From assembly GCA_900540875.1 (NCBI GenBank), contig UQHT01000030.1:1-32027 (forward strand): a stretch of DNA of 32,027 bases. Reading direction: 5' to 3'. Below are positions 23,131 to 30,884 of this stretch, piece after piece (the stretch's first letter is position 1; every line of letters begins with the position of its first letter). Below the pieces are notes generated by a model. It did not search any database and was not told the DNA's origin. It was given only the letters and a program-made list of their open reading frames with translations. Made by a program: the position numbers and the translations under genes. The DNA is from an uncultured Collinsella sp. GTDB taxonomy: Bacteria > Actinomycetota > Coriobacteriia > Coriobacteriales > Coriobacteriaceae.

Positions 23131-24069
23131 ATGACTACCGATAAGCCGATCGATGTTGCGATTATCGGTGGCGGCCCCGCGGGCTATGCTGCCGCCATTT
23201 ATGCTGCGCGTGCCAACCTGACGACGACCGTGATTGAGCAGGGCATGTCGGGAGGGCAGATCGCCACAACCAATGAGGTCGAGAACTATCCGGGTTTCCC
23301 GCTCCTGAGTGGCGCCGAACTCGGCGAGCGTTTTCAGCAGCATGCAGAGGGCCTGGGAGCACAGGTTACATGGAGCATGGTTACGGGTATCGATTACGAT
23401 GCCGATGCAGCGTTGTTTACGATGCATCACGATATGGGCGATACGCTGGCCTCGAGCGTTATCGCTTGCATGGGTGCCACACCGCGTCCGGCAGGTTTCG
23501 CAGGCGAGGATACGTATCGCGGTCGTGGCGTTTCATATTGCGCAACATGTGACGGCATGTTTTTCCGCGGCAAGCAGGTTTTTGTAATCGGTGGTGGCAA
23601 TTCGGCATGCGAAGAGGCGCTGTTCCTGTCCGACATTGCCAGCAGTGTGACCATCGTGCTGCGCCGCGACCAGTTCCGTGCGCCCGATGGTGTTGTTCAG
23701 AAAGTGCTCGCAAAGGACAATATTACAGTTAGGTACCAAACTAGTATTGTGGAGCTATCGGGCGAAGCCATGCCAACGACGATTACCTTTAAGGACAATG
23801 CATCCGGCGAGACTCATACCGAGTCATTTGAGCCCGGCTCGTTTGGCATCTTTGTCTTTACCGGAACGCAGCCCCATACCGAGCTTGTTGAGCATCTAGT
23901 CGATCTGGCGCCTGATGGCGGCATTCTGACTGATGAATCCATGGCGACCCGCACGCCAGGTCTATTTGCCGCTGGCGATATCCGTTCCAAACGTTTACGC
24001 CAGGTTGTGACCGCTGTTTCGGACGGAGCCATAGCGGCAACGAGCGCATACGCGTTTCTCCGTGGATAA
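23131..24069 (+). CDS. trxB: Thioredoxin-disulfide reductase
   Basis: 312-aa flavoprotein passing electrons from NADPH to thioredoxin. FAD-binding GGGPAGYAAAIYAAR is at residues 13-27, the redox pair is C137-x-x-C140 in CATC, and the NADPH-binding GGGNSACEEA starts at 154. A second FAD motif, GLFAAGDIR, is near the C-terminus. Length is normal. The start ATG at 23131 follows GAAAGGA; a longer in-frame form to 23056 begins in the shared promoter gap and has no family sequence. No thioredoxin gene is adjacent. A strong terminator follows. Confidence 0.95.
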   Translation: MTTDKPIDVAIIGGGPAGYAAAIYAARANLTTTVIEQGMSGGQIATTNEVENYPGFPLLSGAELGERFQQHAEGLGAQVTWSMVTGIDYDADAALFTMHHDMGDTLASSVIACMGATPRPAGFAGEDTYRGRGVSYCATCDGMFFRGKQVFVIGGGNSACEEALFLSDIASSVTIVLRRDQFRAPDGVVQKVLAKDNITVRYQTSIVELSGEAMPTTITFKDNASGETHTESFEPGSFGIFVFTGTQPHTELVEHLVDLAPDGGILTDESMATRTPGLFAAGDIRSKRLRQVVTAVSDGAIAATSAYAFLRG

Positions 24070-24109
24070 GTACGATAATATATCTTATGTAAGGTTGCTG
24101 TCTTTAAGC

Positions 24110-24155
24110 AAAGTGGTTGGACGGTGCATCAATGTGCCGCCCAACCACTTTTACT
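24110..24155 (+). terminator. terminator after trxB
   Basis: AAAGTGGTTGG (24110-24120) and CCAACCACTTT form the outer stem. It is extended inward by CGG/CCG pairs with one mismatch and one wobble, and TTTTACTTT runs through its 3' end. Confidence 0.85.
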
Positions 24156-24193
24156 TTGCGGCTATGTGGTATGTAAAACTAGATAACCTAGAA

Positions 24194-24199
24194 TACAAT
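24194..24199 (+). promoter_or_regulatory. probable -10 box of the DUF1836 gene
   Basis: TACAAT lies 25 bases before the start codon in an A/T-rich stretch. No good -35 is visible at 16-18 bp. Just upstream, ACTAGATAACC (24178-24188) nearly repeats ACTAGATAGCC of the palindrome at 25828-25866, hinting at activator dependence. Confidence 0.45.
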
Positions 24200-24223
24200 A
24201 TAGAAAACGAACGGAGGCCTCTT

Positions 24224-24835
24224 ATGAACCACGCTAAACATGTTATCCCGATGTCAGATACATCGGTCAGCATTAAGCCGGAGGATATTCAGCCGACGGT
24301 GCTGCCGGATGCATTTATTCAGTCCGATATGGTCGGTAAACTCAACGCGTTGAGCCTGCCGCGCTATGAACAGCTGCCCAATGTAACGCTCTATCGCGAT
24401 CAAGTTATTGAATATGTTGCGCTGTGGATGGAGCCGCTTTCGATTTGCGTAGAGCAGCCCGTTATCACGCCATCGATGATCAATAACTACGTGAAGGTCG
24501 GCCTCGTTCCTGCTCCGGTTAAAAAGCAGTATGGCCGTGAGCAGATTGCGCGTCTCATCGCCATTTGTATTTTTAAGCAGGTGCTGCCCATCGCTGCGGT
24601 TCAGGCGCTCTTTAATATTCAACGCTTAAGCTACGACGCTCCGACGGCTTTCGATTATGTAGTCGATCAACTTGAGGCATCGATTCGTGCAGCGTTTTCC
24701 GTCGAGCAGACTCCCGTGCCCGATACCGCACATCAGGTTACGCGCGAGTCGTTGCTCGTACGCAGTGCGGTATCGTCCTTCGTCTCGAAGGCATACCTGA
24801 TGAGCTATCTAAAGTTCAATGGGTTTAATAGCTAA
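24224..24835 (+). CDS. DUF1836 domain protein, MerR-like HTH
   Basis: 203 aa. Residues ~60-150 match DUF1836, a MerR-like winged-helix group (TLYRDQVIEYVALWMEPL ... ITPSMINNYVKVGLVPAPVKKQYGREQIARLI). The family is presumed to bind DNA; its targets are unknown. GGAGG at 24213-24217 precedes the ATG at 24224 properly. An in-frame extension to 24062 would cross the trxB stop and terminator and is rejected. It faces degV across a shared strong hairpin. Confidence 0.87.
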   Translation: MNHAKHVIPMSDTSVSIKPEDIQPTVLPDAFIQSDMVGKLNALSLPRYEQLPNVTLYRDQVIEYVALWMEPLSICVEQPVITPSMINNYVKVGLVPAPVKKQYGREQIARLIAICIFKQVLPIAAVQALFNIQRLSYDAPTAFDYVVDQLEASIRAAFSVEQTPVPDTAHQVTRESLLVRSAVSSFVSKAYLMSYLKFNGFNS

Positions 24836-24847
24836 CCGAGGTATAAG

Positions 24848-24888
24848 ACGGGCGGGATAAAGGGCCACTGGCCCTTTATCCCGCCCGT
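24848..24888. terminator. bidirectional terminator between DUF1836 gene and degV
   Basis: A perfect 19-bp stem (ACGGGCGGGATAAAGGGCC and its complement) closes a 3-nt loop, extendable by a G-U pair. TTCGTTTGTCT follows on the plus strand. Convergent genes end on both sides. Confidence 0.9.
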
Positions 24889-24907
24889 TCGTTTGTCTAG
24901 TTGGGCA

Positions 24908-25774
24908 TTATCGGCCCGAAGCCACGCCCATGCCGTAGCCGATAATGAGCCCGTGCATCTCGGCATAATATGAATCTAGCCCGTTGCAGGGCATGACAAT
25001 CGTCTTGGAGCCGGGCCAGTGCTCGACAATGCGGTCGGCAAGCGCCTGGGCTCCAGCTTCGTTCTCAACGTGATCGATGATGACCTCGCCGCCCGTGAAA
25101 CCTTCGGCCTCCATGGTGTCGACAATCTTGGTGAGCATCTTCTTTTCGCCACGCGTGTGACCGACGAGTTCGATTTTACCGGCCTCACTCGCCGTGCCCA
25201 AAATGCGGATATTGAGCTTGTTGGCAATGACGCCGGCTGCCTTAGGGATACGTCCGGCTTTGGCGAGGTTTTCGTAATTGCACAAACTGAAGAGGATTTT
25301 GCTGTTCTGTTCAAGGCTATCGAAGTATGCGCAAGCATCCTCGAATGAGACATCCGGGTTGCTTGCAAGATAGCGGTCGAACAGCAAGAAAATAAGGTCC
25401 ATTTTGCCGCCAGCTGCGCGTGAATTGACAAGATGAATCTGCCGGTCGGGCTCCTCGGCAAGAACCATATCGCGAGCCGTGGCTGCTGCGTTGTAGCTGC
25501 CCGACACGCCCTCAGAGATTGGCATGCAGATGGTCTTGTCTGCCAATTTGAAGAGCTCGGCCCACTCCCCTACGCTGGGACAAGCGCTCGAAGAAGCGTT
25601 CGTCTCCGCCTGAACAGCGCAGTTGAGCTCATGAACATCGAGCGAAAGGTCATCGATGAATTCACGCTCCCCCACTCGAATTTTGAGGGGCGCAAATGCA
25701 AAGGTGGTATGGGGCGCGGTCGGTTGCCAATCGCGGAGGTTGCAGCTTGAATCGGAGATAAGTGCCCAGCTCAT
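24908..25774 (-). CDS. DegV family fatty-acid-binding protein
   Basis: 288-aa DegV/FakB-type protein. The family holds a single fatty acid, and FakB members present it to the kinase FakA for phospholipid synthesis. Family marks are WALISDSSCNL at the start, the lipid-pocket segment CMPISEGVSGSYNAA, ENLAKAGRI and HVENEAGAQALADRI. The usual TSQP motif is altered to SACPSVGEW. No FakA kinase gene is in the window. The ATG has AAAGGA upstream. Its promoter region is framed by two palindromes that could be operators. Confidence 0.9.
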   Translation of the reverse strand: MSWALISDSSCNLRDWQPTAPHTTFAFAPLKIRVGEREFIDDLSLDVHELNCAVQAETNASSSACPSVGEWAELFKLADKTICMPISEGVSGSYNAAATARDMVLAEEPDRQIHLVNSRAAGGKMDLIFLLFDRYLASNPDVSFEDACAYFDSLEQNSKILFSLCNYENLAKAGRIPKAAGVIANKLNIRILGTASEAGKIELVGHTRGEKKMLTKIVDTMEAEGFTGGEVIIDHVENEAGAQALADRIVEHWPGSKTIVMPCNGLDSYYAEMHGLIIGYGMGVASGR

Positions 25775-25788
25775 AGAGGGTCCTTTCT

Positions 25789-25809
25789 AATTGTTCCTCA
25801 ACAATTATA
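25789..25809 (-). promoter_or_regulatory. degV -10 box overlapped by a palindrome
   Basis: On the minus strand a consensus TATAAT (25804-25809) lies 30 bases before the degV start. It runs into AATTGTT-N4-AACAATT (25789-25806), a 7-bp inverted repeat that would cover -10 to +1 and looks like a repressor site. No clear -35 is seen. Confidence 0.55.
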
Positions 25810-25827
25810 GCCATCTTGCAAACTGAA

Positions 25828-25866
25828 TGTACGGCTATCTAGTTTTGAATACTAGATAGCCGTACA
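25828..25866. promoter_or_regulatory. 16-bp inverted repeat upstream of degV
   Basis: TGTACGGCTATCTAGT pairs perfectly with ACTAGATAGCCGTACA around a 7-nt loop. It covers the place where the degV -35 should be and lies outside the NlpC terminator, so it is more likely an operator for degV than a terminator. Confidence 0.65.
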
Positions 25867-25874
25867 AGATTAGA

Positions 25875-25916
25875 GAAAAAAAGAATGGACCTCGCGACTT
25901 AAAGCCACGAGGTCCA
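25875..25916 (-). terminator. terminator of the NlpC/P60 gene
   Basis: On the minus strand a 9-bp stem (TGGACCTCG/CGAGGTCCA, 25886-25916) is followed by TTCTTTTTTTC. It ends the leftward transcript just after the hydrolase gene. Confidence 0.9.
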
Positions 25917-25940
25917 CATTCACGCGCTGTGTAAGATGAC

Positions 25941-27068
25941 TTAGTAACGCACGAAGATATAGTTGTTGTTCATGCCGGCGGCAACGGAGCTGATGATAAC
26001 ACCCGTGTTGTAGTCGGAAGCATGAATCATCTGACCACCACCGATGTAAATGCCGGTGTGGTACGAGTTGACCACAACGTCACCGGGCTGCGGATCGGAC
26101 ACACGCGTCCAGCCCATAAAGGTACCCGTGGTGCCGAGGCGGCAATAGCGACCCGTGAGGCAATAGCTAACAAAACCAGAGCAGTCGAAGCTGTTCGGTC
26201 CAATTCCGCCCCAGGAATAGGCGCAACCAAGCTTGCTGTATGCACGCGAGACAACAGAACCGCCATCGACGGACTGGCTCGGAGCAGAAGGCGTCGGAGC
26301 CGGAGCGGGAGTGGAGGGCTGCGGTGTAGGAGCAGGTGCCGGCGTAGGAGCCGGAGTGTTGCCGCCCTGGTTGTTGTTATTGCTGGTCTGGCCACCGTTG
26401 TTGGTGTTCTCGGTCGTACCGGCAGTCTCGTTGCTCACCGTGGCCTTCTCGGCAGTGCTGGCGTTGATGCCGGCCTGCAGCGCGGCGTTGGCCTCGGCCT
26501 CTGCGGCAAGCTCGGCCTGCAGCTGCGAATCCAGGGAGTTTACGACGTTCTGGGCTTCAGCCTGCTGGGCGTTAAGCTCGTCGACCTTCTTTTGCGTGGT
26601 GGCGACGTTCTTCTCCTGCTCGGCCTGCTTATCGGTGAGCTGCTGCTTAAGCTCCTTGACCTCTTGGATGGTCTTGGCCTGCTTGTCGGACACCTTGCCG
26701 TAGTAGAACAGGCGGTTGAGCATATCGCTCAGATCATCGACACCCGTCAAAACCTGAAGCAGGCTCAGACCGCCGGTTTTGTACTCGCCGGCGACATAGG
26801 TCGAGAGCTTGGCCTGACCATCGGCGATCTCCTGCTGCTTTTGCGTGATCTCGCCGGCAGTCTGATCGAGCGCCTGCGTCTGCGTGGCAAGCTCATCGTA
26901 AATCTGCTGGGTTTGGGTGCCGATCTGCTCGAGTTTCGTACGAGCAGCGGCAAGGTCGGATGCGGTATCGGCGTAGGCAGGAGCCGCGAGGCCCAAGCCC
27001 AAAACACAAGCGAGGGTTGCCGTAGCAGCGCAGCGTGCCATGTTTTTGTGCGTGTTTGCTGTGCGCAT
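25941..27068 (-). CDS. Secreted NlpC/P60 peptidoglycan hydrolase with coiled coil
   Basis: 375 aa. Signal peptide 1-33 ends AYA before D34. A Gln/Glu/Ala-rich coiled coil (~35-205) resembles the autoinhibitory region of RipC/CwlO-type hydrolases. A Asn/Gly/Thr then Pro/Ala/Thr linker (~210-265) precedes the NlpC/P60 domain. Its catalytic Cys is in DCSGF (~295), with His in YHTGIYIGGG and a further polar residue in HAS. It should cleave peptide stems in the wall during growth or division; activation by FtsEX-like partners is known for relatives only. GGAAAGGAAG precedes the ATG. apt lies 32 bases upstream. Confidence 0.92.
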   Translation of the reverse strand: MRTANTHKNMARCAATATLACVLGLGLAAPAYADTASDLAAARTKLEQIGTQTQQIYDELATQTQALDQTAGEITQKQQEIADGQAKLSTYVAGEYKTGGLSLLQVLTGVDDLSDMLNRLFYYGKVSDKQAKTIQEVKELKQQLTDKQAEQEKNVATTQKKVDELNAQQAEAQNVVNSLDSQLQAELAAEAEANAALQAGINASTAEKATVSNETAGTTENTNNGGQTSNNNNQGGNTPAPTPAPAPTPQPSTPAPAPTPSAPSQSVDGGSVVSRAYSKLGCAYSWGGIGPNSFDCSGFVSYCLTGRYCRLGTTGTFMGWTRVSDPQPGDVVVNSYHTGIYIGGGQMIHASDYNTGVIISSVAAGMNNNYIFVRY

Positions 27069-27100
27069 GTAGCTTCCTTTCCAGTAACTAAGGGTAACGG

Positions 27101-27631
27101 CTAGTCTACCGTCACCAGGCTAAAGAGCTCCACATCGTCATCAGACGGCGTGAGCTTCTCGCGCGGGTTGAGAAACGCAAGCTCAAGGATACAACCGTAA
27201 CCGACAAGCTTTGCGCCCATATCTCGCACCAGTTTACCTGTTGCCTCGACGGTTCCGCCCGTCGCGACCAAGTCGTCCAGAATCAACACGGTATCTTTAG
27301 AGGTAATGGCATCGGCGTGGATCTCGATAGAATCCGTTCCATACTCGAGCTCGTAGCTCTCGCTGACCGTCTTGCGCGGCAGTTTACCCGGTTTACGTGC
27401 GGGAACAAAGCCGGCACCCAGGGCGACGGCCACGGGCACACCGACCATAAAGCCGCGGGCCTCGGGTCCTACGACCTTGGTAATGCCCATGTCAGCAAAA
27501 TGCTCGGCAAGGGCATCCACCATGGCCCTCAGGGCCTCGGGATTGCCAAAGAGCGGTGTGATGTCCTTAAAGACGACTCCGGGCTCGGGATAGTCGGGGA
27601 TGTCGACGATTTGAGATTCGAAGTCGTACAT
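27101..27631 (-). CDS. apt: Adenine phosphoribosyltransferase
   Basis: 176-aa purine salvage enzyme making AMP from adenine and PRPP. It shows IVDIPDYPEPGVVFKDITPLF, GPEARGFMVG, VPARKPGKLPRKT, and the PRPP-binding motif VLILDDLVATGGT. The start ATG 27631 gives the conserved N-terminus and has GAAAGG upstream; a five-residue longer form begins within that site. It lies between the MerR regulator and the NlpC gene in the leftward series. Confidence 0.96.
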   Translation of the reverse strand: MYDFESQIVDIPDYPEPGVVFKDITPLFGNPEALRAMVDALAEHFADMGITKVVGPEARGFMVGVPVAVALGAGFVPARKPGKLPRKTVSESYELEYGTDSIEIHADAITSKDTVLILDDLVATGGTVEATGKLVRDMGAKLVGYGCILELAFLNPREKLTPSDDDVELFSLVTVD

Positions 27632-27671
27632 TGCATGACCTTTCAATGGGTTGCCGAAATATCAGCAGCGG

Positions 27672-28550
27672 TTATTTGTCCGCGGTGACGGTGCCGGATT
27701 GCGAAGGGGCGACGACCTTGAGCGGCTTTACGAGAGAATCCTCGTGCGAAGCCGGCGCGGCAGTTTCTTCGTTTTTGGCCTTGGTGGACTCGGAGCGAGC
27801 GATTTCCTCATCGAGTGCATCGATGTCGGCGTCCTCGACCACGGCGTTGAGCGATTCAAAAACGCGGTTCTTGAGCAGCGCAGTGTGCACACCCTCGGTC
27901 AGGTCGTGAAGCTTCTTAAACGCACGCTCGAGCTTGGCGTCGCGCTCGTCATCGGAGGTATCCATGCCGAGCATGCTCACGAGCACCTGCTCAAACATCG
28001 AAGACTCGCGGTTTGCCGAAGATACGTACTGGCGCAGGTTTCGCGGCTCGATATGGAAACGTGAAAGCTCGGAGCAGTAACGGATGATCGGGAAATCGCG
28101 GCCATCGACGAGCTCACGATTCTGCGGGCTCTTGATGATGCGAATGAGGTCGTTTTCGGCCAGGGAGCGGATAAACGAGATCTCGACGCCCAGCATATCG
28201 GGAATGGTCTCGATGGGATGCAGCTTTTGTTTGGTCTCCTTGGGCTCCGTCTTAAGCGGAACATCGGACAGCAAGCCCACCTCGTAGGCGAGCGTTGACA
28301 GGTCCGTGGCGTTTTCCAAGCGCTGCTTAATCACGTTGAGCGGCATGTAGCGGGTCTTCTGCAAGTGCAGGATGACCTCCAGGCGATCAACGTCCTCCTT
28401 AGAGTACTGACGGTATCCCTTAGGCGTACGATGAGGGGTAATGAGCCCCTCATCTTCTAGAAATCTAATTTTTGAGTTCGAAAGATCGGGGTATGCGCCT
28501 CGAAGTAGGTTGACGACTTGGCCGATACTCAGATAGTTGCGTTCGGCCAT
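27672..28550 (-). CDS. MerR family regulator, FtsR-like
   Basis: 292 aa. The N-terminal MerR winged helix (~5-75) reads YLSIGQVVNLLRGAYPDLSNSKIRFLEDEG and GYRQYSKEDVDRL. A middle helical region includes a second segment (IETIPDMLGVEISFIRSLAENDLIRI) that resembles another HTH. The C-terminus is acidic and disordered. No metal-binding cysteines follow the HTH. Its place directly after a GarA-like FHA gene matches the actinobacterial regulator group that includes corynebacterial FtsR, which controls ftsZ. Its ATG is 3 bases from the FHA stop. Confidence 0.88.
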   Translation of the reverse strand: MAERNYLSIGQVVNLLRGAYPDLSNSKIRFLEDEGLITPHRTPKGYRQYSKEDVDRLEVILHLQKTRYMPLNVIKQRLENATDLSTLAYEVGLLSDVPLKTEPKETKQKLHPIETIPDMLGVEISFIRSLAENDLIRIIKSPQNRELVDGRDFPIIRYCSELSRFHIEPRNLRQYVSSANRESSMFEQVLVSMLGMDTSDDERDAKLERAFKKLHDLTEGVHTALLKNRVFESLNAVVEDADIDALDEEIARSESTKAKNEETAAPASHEDSLVKPLKVVAPSQSGTVTADK

Positions 28551-28553
28551 GCC

Positions 28554-28988
28554 CTACTCACCGGTTTCGATGCGCTCCGGCGTGCTCTCGTGGTAGATGA
28601 GCGTAAACGTACCGATCTGGACGGAAGAACCGTCGTGCAGCGGGGCCGCGTTGACAATGGCGCCGTCGACCCAGGTGCCATTGAGCGAGCCCAGGTCCTC
28701 AATGCGAGCGCCGAGGCCCTCGCGGATAATGCGCGCGTGGCTACGCGAAACGGTCATGTCATTGAGGAAGATGCCGTTCGCAGGATCGCGGCCGATGGTG
28801 GTCACGTCGTCCTCGAGCTCAAAGGCGGCACCGGTCTGCGGACCCTTGACGATGGACAGAACGGGGGCGGTGATGCGCACGTTGGCCATGAGGTCGGGAA
28901 CGGTGACGTCGCTTGAAGGCACGCGGAATACGCAGGTAGCGTCAGCAGTCTTATCATTGTGAGGCATATTGTTAACCATGTTGTCCAT
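28554..28988 (-). CDS. GarA/OdhI-like FHA domain protein
   Basis: 144 aa with one FHA domain (~43-132). The phosphothreonine-binding residues are present: GR (66-67), SRSH (81-84) and NG (103-104). Before it, DATCVFR (16-22) lines up with the ETTSVFR phosphosite of GarA and OdhI. Those proteins inhibit 2-oxoglutarate dehydrogenase and related enzymes until phosphorylated by PknB or PknG. Only the second Thr of the pair (T18) is kept. The start ATG 28988 has AGGGG at good spacing. The gene lies between pgsA2 and merR, as in mycobacteria. The metabolic target here is unknown. Confidence 0.88.
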   Translation of the reverse strand: MDNMVNNMPHNDKTADATCVFRVPSSDVTVPDLMANVRITAPVLSIVKGPQTGAAFELEDDVTTIGRDPANGIFLNDMTVSRSHARIIREGLGARIEDLGSLNGTWVDGAIVNAAPLHDGSSVQIGTFTLIYHESTPERIETGE

Positions 28989-29054
28989 GACAACCCCTAA
29001 CTTATCGCGGACGTGCCGCAAATAATGAACCGTACGTAATCATACCCCAACGAA

Positions 29055-29759
29055 TCAGTCTTCGATTTCAGGGTTCAGAAAGTCGATGTCCTCGTCCTCG
29101 GGATGCGCGAGAGCCTGTTTAATGGCCACTCCGCCCTTAATGGAATAGATGACAGCCGTGAGCATGGAGAAGATCACGCCGCCGTACACAAAGAAGATGC
29201 CGAGGGGCACCGAGCTTCCGTTGAGGCCCGGGAAGGCCGTAAGGGTTGAAGGTAAAAGATGCAGGCCGTCAATAACGGGGAACCCGAGCAGCATGAGCGA
29301 GAAGCCGGTCATGAGCAGTGCAGTGGCAATCTTTCCGGGAAAGACGACATCGATGGGGCGACGGTGATAATGACGAACGATAAGCGTGCCGATGCCCAGA
29401 TAGATGTCGCGGCCAATAATGAGCACGCAGACCCAGATTGGCAGCTCTCCGCGAACCACCAGCCCAAGTACGCCGGTGAACAGCAGCGCGCGGTCGCAGA
29501 TGGGATCCATGACCTTGCCGAGCCACGAGACCGTCTTGGTCATGCGGGCGATCTGACCGTCCATCCAGTCGGTAGAGGCGGCAACGGCGTAGATAACGAT
29601 GGCGATGATGCGGTTGTTGTCCGTCACAAACAGGTACAGGAAGACGAGCGTGAGGATCAGGCGCGTAAAGGTGATGAAATTGGAGATCGTAAAGATCTTA
29701 TTCGACGGGTAATCGGAAGTGCCGATAAGCTCCTTTTTGATCTTCTTCTTGATGCCCAC
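29055..29759 (-). CDS. CDP-alcohol phosphatidyltransferase, second PgsA-like paralog
   Basis: 234-aa membrane enzyme of the CDP-alcohol phosphotransferase family. The catalytic motif is complete (DWMDGQIAR ... GKVMDPICD). An extended Lys-rich N-terminus (GIKKKIKKELIG) and an acidic tail (EDEDIDFLNPEIED) distinguish it from the copy at 8143. It may make phosphatidylglycerol phosphate or act as an actinobacterial cardiolipin-synthase type enzyme; sequence alone does not decide. The GTG at 29759 has GGGGGAG upstream. Longer in-frame starts cross the promoter at 29796-29824. It occupies the position of mycobacterial pgsA2 beside garA. Confidence 0.85.
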   Translation of the reverse strand: MGIKKKIKKELIGTSDYPSNKIFTISNFITFTRLILTLVFLYLFVTDNNRIIAIVIYAVAASTDWMDGQIARMTKTVSWLGKVMDPICDRALLFTGVLGLVVRGELPIWVCVLIIGRDIYLGIGTLIVRHYHRRPIDVVFPGKIATALLMTGFSLMLLGFPVIDGLHLLPSTLTAFPGLNGSSVPLGIFFVYGGVIFSMLTAVIYSIKGGVAIKQALAHPEDEDIDFLNPEIED

Positions 29760-29795
29760 AGGACTCCCCCGCTGGTAAACGACAAAACTTTCGAT

Positions 29796-29824
29796 ACTAT
29801 ACCCGTTCTGGCGATGTCTATCCA
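29796..29824 (-). promoter_or_regulatory. promoter of the pgsA2-FHA-merR series
   Basis: On the minus strand TGGATA (29819-29824), a 17-bp spacer and TATAGT (29796-29801) precede the GTG at 29759. The predicted start falls near 29790. Confidence 0.65.
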
Positions 29825-29887
29825 GCGTAAGCATAGAGAGTCCAGACATATGGAGGATGCTACTGGGTTGTGCGGGATTCTGCATTT

Positions 29888-29944
29888 GTGTACATCAGCC
29901 TCCAAATATGACATTTTTCGGCATCTTTGATGGCTGATGTACAC
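29888..29944. repeat. inverted repeat with 13-bp arms
   Basis: GTGTACATCAGCC (29888-29900) and its exact complement (29932-29944) enclose 31 bases. Inside, CAAA and TTTG can pair further after two mismatches. It lies in the gap between divergent genes, upstream of the pgsA2 promoter. It could be an operator or an interspersed repeat. Confidence 0.7.
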
Positions 29945-30155
29945 GTTTTGATTCGGTGATTCCATCGATCGGGAAAGTTGTTGCCTTAAGCAAATTAATC
30001 ATGATGTGCGGGTCGAGAAGGGTTGGCGCCAAAAGAACCCAACGGCCGTTACGGCTTCGTTAGAAACGCGCCCCACCATGGATGGTGAACCCGAAAGGTA
30101 AGGCGCGTGGGCACGGTGGCTCGGCCCGCGCGCCCGGAAGAGAAAGGATAAACCC
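29945..30155 (+). other. gap before the lantibiotic-immunity operon, with possible structured leader
   Basis: There is no credible gene here. ACGCGCC (30066-30072) pairs with GGCGCGT (30102-30108). Between them lie two small hairpins, CACCA/TGGTG and ACC-CGAAA-GGT, so a three-way junction is possible. Further up, GGGTT/AACCC (around 30020-30040) and AACG/CGTT (around 30041-30061) can pair. I see no convincing promoter. A purine-rich site (AGAGAAAGGAT) near 30140-30150 serves the next gene. The fold matches no riboswitch class that I recognise. Confidence 0.4.
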
Positions 30156-30884
30156 ATGGGTTATATGCTCGAGACACGTGGGCTCACCAAGCGCTTCGGC
30201 CGCGGCGACCAGGCGCAAGACGCCGTGGCCGACGTGAGCCTTCATATCCGCGAGGGCGAGGTGTACGGGCTGCTCGGTCCCAACGGCGCCGGCAAGTCGA
30301 CAACGCTCAAGATGATCTGCGGGATGCTGCGGCCGACGGCCGGGGAGATTCTCTTTGCCGGGCACGCCTGGCGCCGCGAGGACCTCTACGCAATCGGCAA
30401 CCTCATCGAGGAGGCGCCGCTCTACCCCAACCTCACCGCGCGCGAGAACCTGCGCGTGCGCACCACGCTGCTGGGCCTTCCCGAGAGCCGCATAGATGAA
30501 GTGCTCGCCGCCGTGGACCTCGCGGACACCGGGAAGAAGCGCGCCGGGCGCTTCTCGATGGGCATGCGGCAGCGCCTTGGGCTCGCGCTGGCGCTGATCG
30601 CCCGGCCACGCCTGCTCGTGCTCGACGAGCCTACCAACGGCCTCGACCCCATCGGCATCGAGGAGCTGCGCGACCAGATCCGCGGCTTCGCGGCGGCGGG
30701 TACGACGGTAATCGTCTCGAGCCACATCCTCTCCGAGGTGCAGCAGATGGCGGACACCATCGGCATCATCTGCGGGGGGCGCCTCGCCTACGAGGATGCG
30801 CTTCGTCCCGGGCAGGACCTCGAGGAACTCTTCATGAGCTTCTGCCGGGAAGGGCGACAAGCAAGCGGGGAGGTGGCGGCATGA
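30156..30884 (+). CDS. Lantibiotic-immunity ABC transporter ATP-binding protein (LanF/MutF type)
   Basis: 242-aa ATPase. Walker A is GPNGAGKS (41-48). The signature is the variant FSMGMRQR (133-140), and Walker B is LLVLDEPT (153-160). The Q-loop position reads LIEEAP (83-88), with Glu in place of Gln. This E-loop is a hallmark of LanFEG immunity transporters, which expel lantibiotics from the membrane. It starts MLETRGLTKRFG, as SpaF/MutF proteins do. The next gene starts inside its stop (ATGA). GC content, especially at third positions, is higher than in the housekeeping genes, suggesting transfer. Confidence 0.92.
   Translation: MGYMLETRGLTKRFGRGDQAQDAVADVSLHIREGEVYGLLGPNGAGKSTTLKMICGMLRPTAGEILFAGHAWRREDLYAIGNLIEEAPLYPNLTARENLRVRTTLLGLPESRIDEVLAAVDLADTGKKRAGRFSMGMRQRLGLALALIARPRLLVLDEPTNGLDPIGIEELRDQIRGFAAAGTTVIVSSHILSEVQQMADTIGIICGGRLAYEDALRPGQDLEELFMSFCREGRQASGEVAA

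Noticed and set aside
26022..27104. 360-codon open frame opposite the NlpC/P60 gene
   Set aside because: The Arg/Leu/Gly-rich translation results from reading the repetitive coiled-coil and linker backwards.
30020..30150. known riboswitch before the immunity operon
   Set aside because: I compared it from memory with cyclic di-GMP, fluoride, ZTP, TPP and cobalamin consensus features and found no match.
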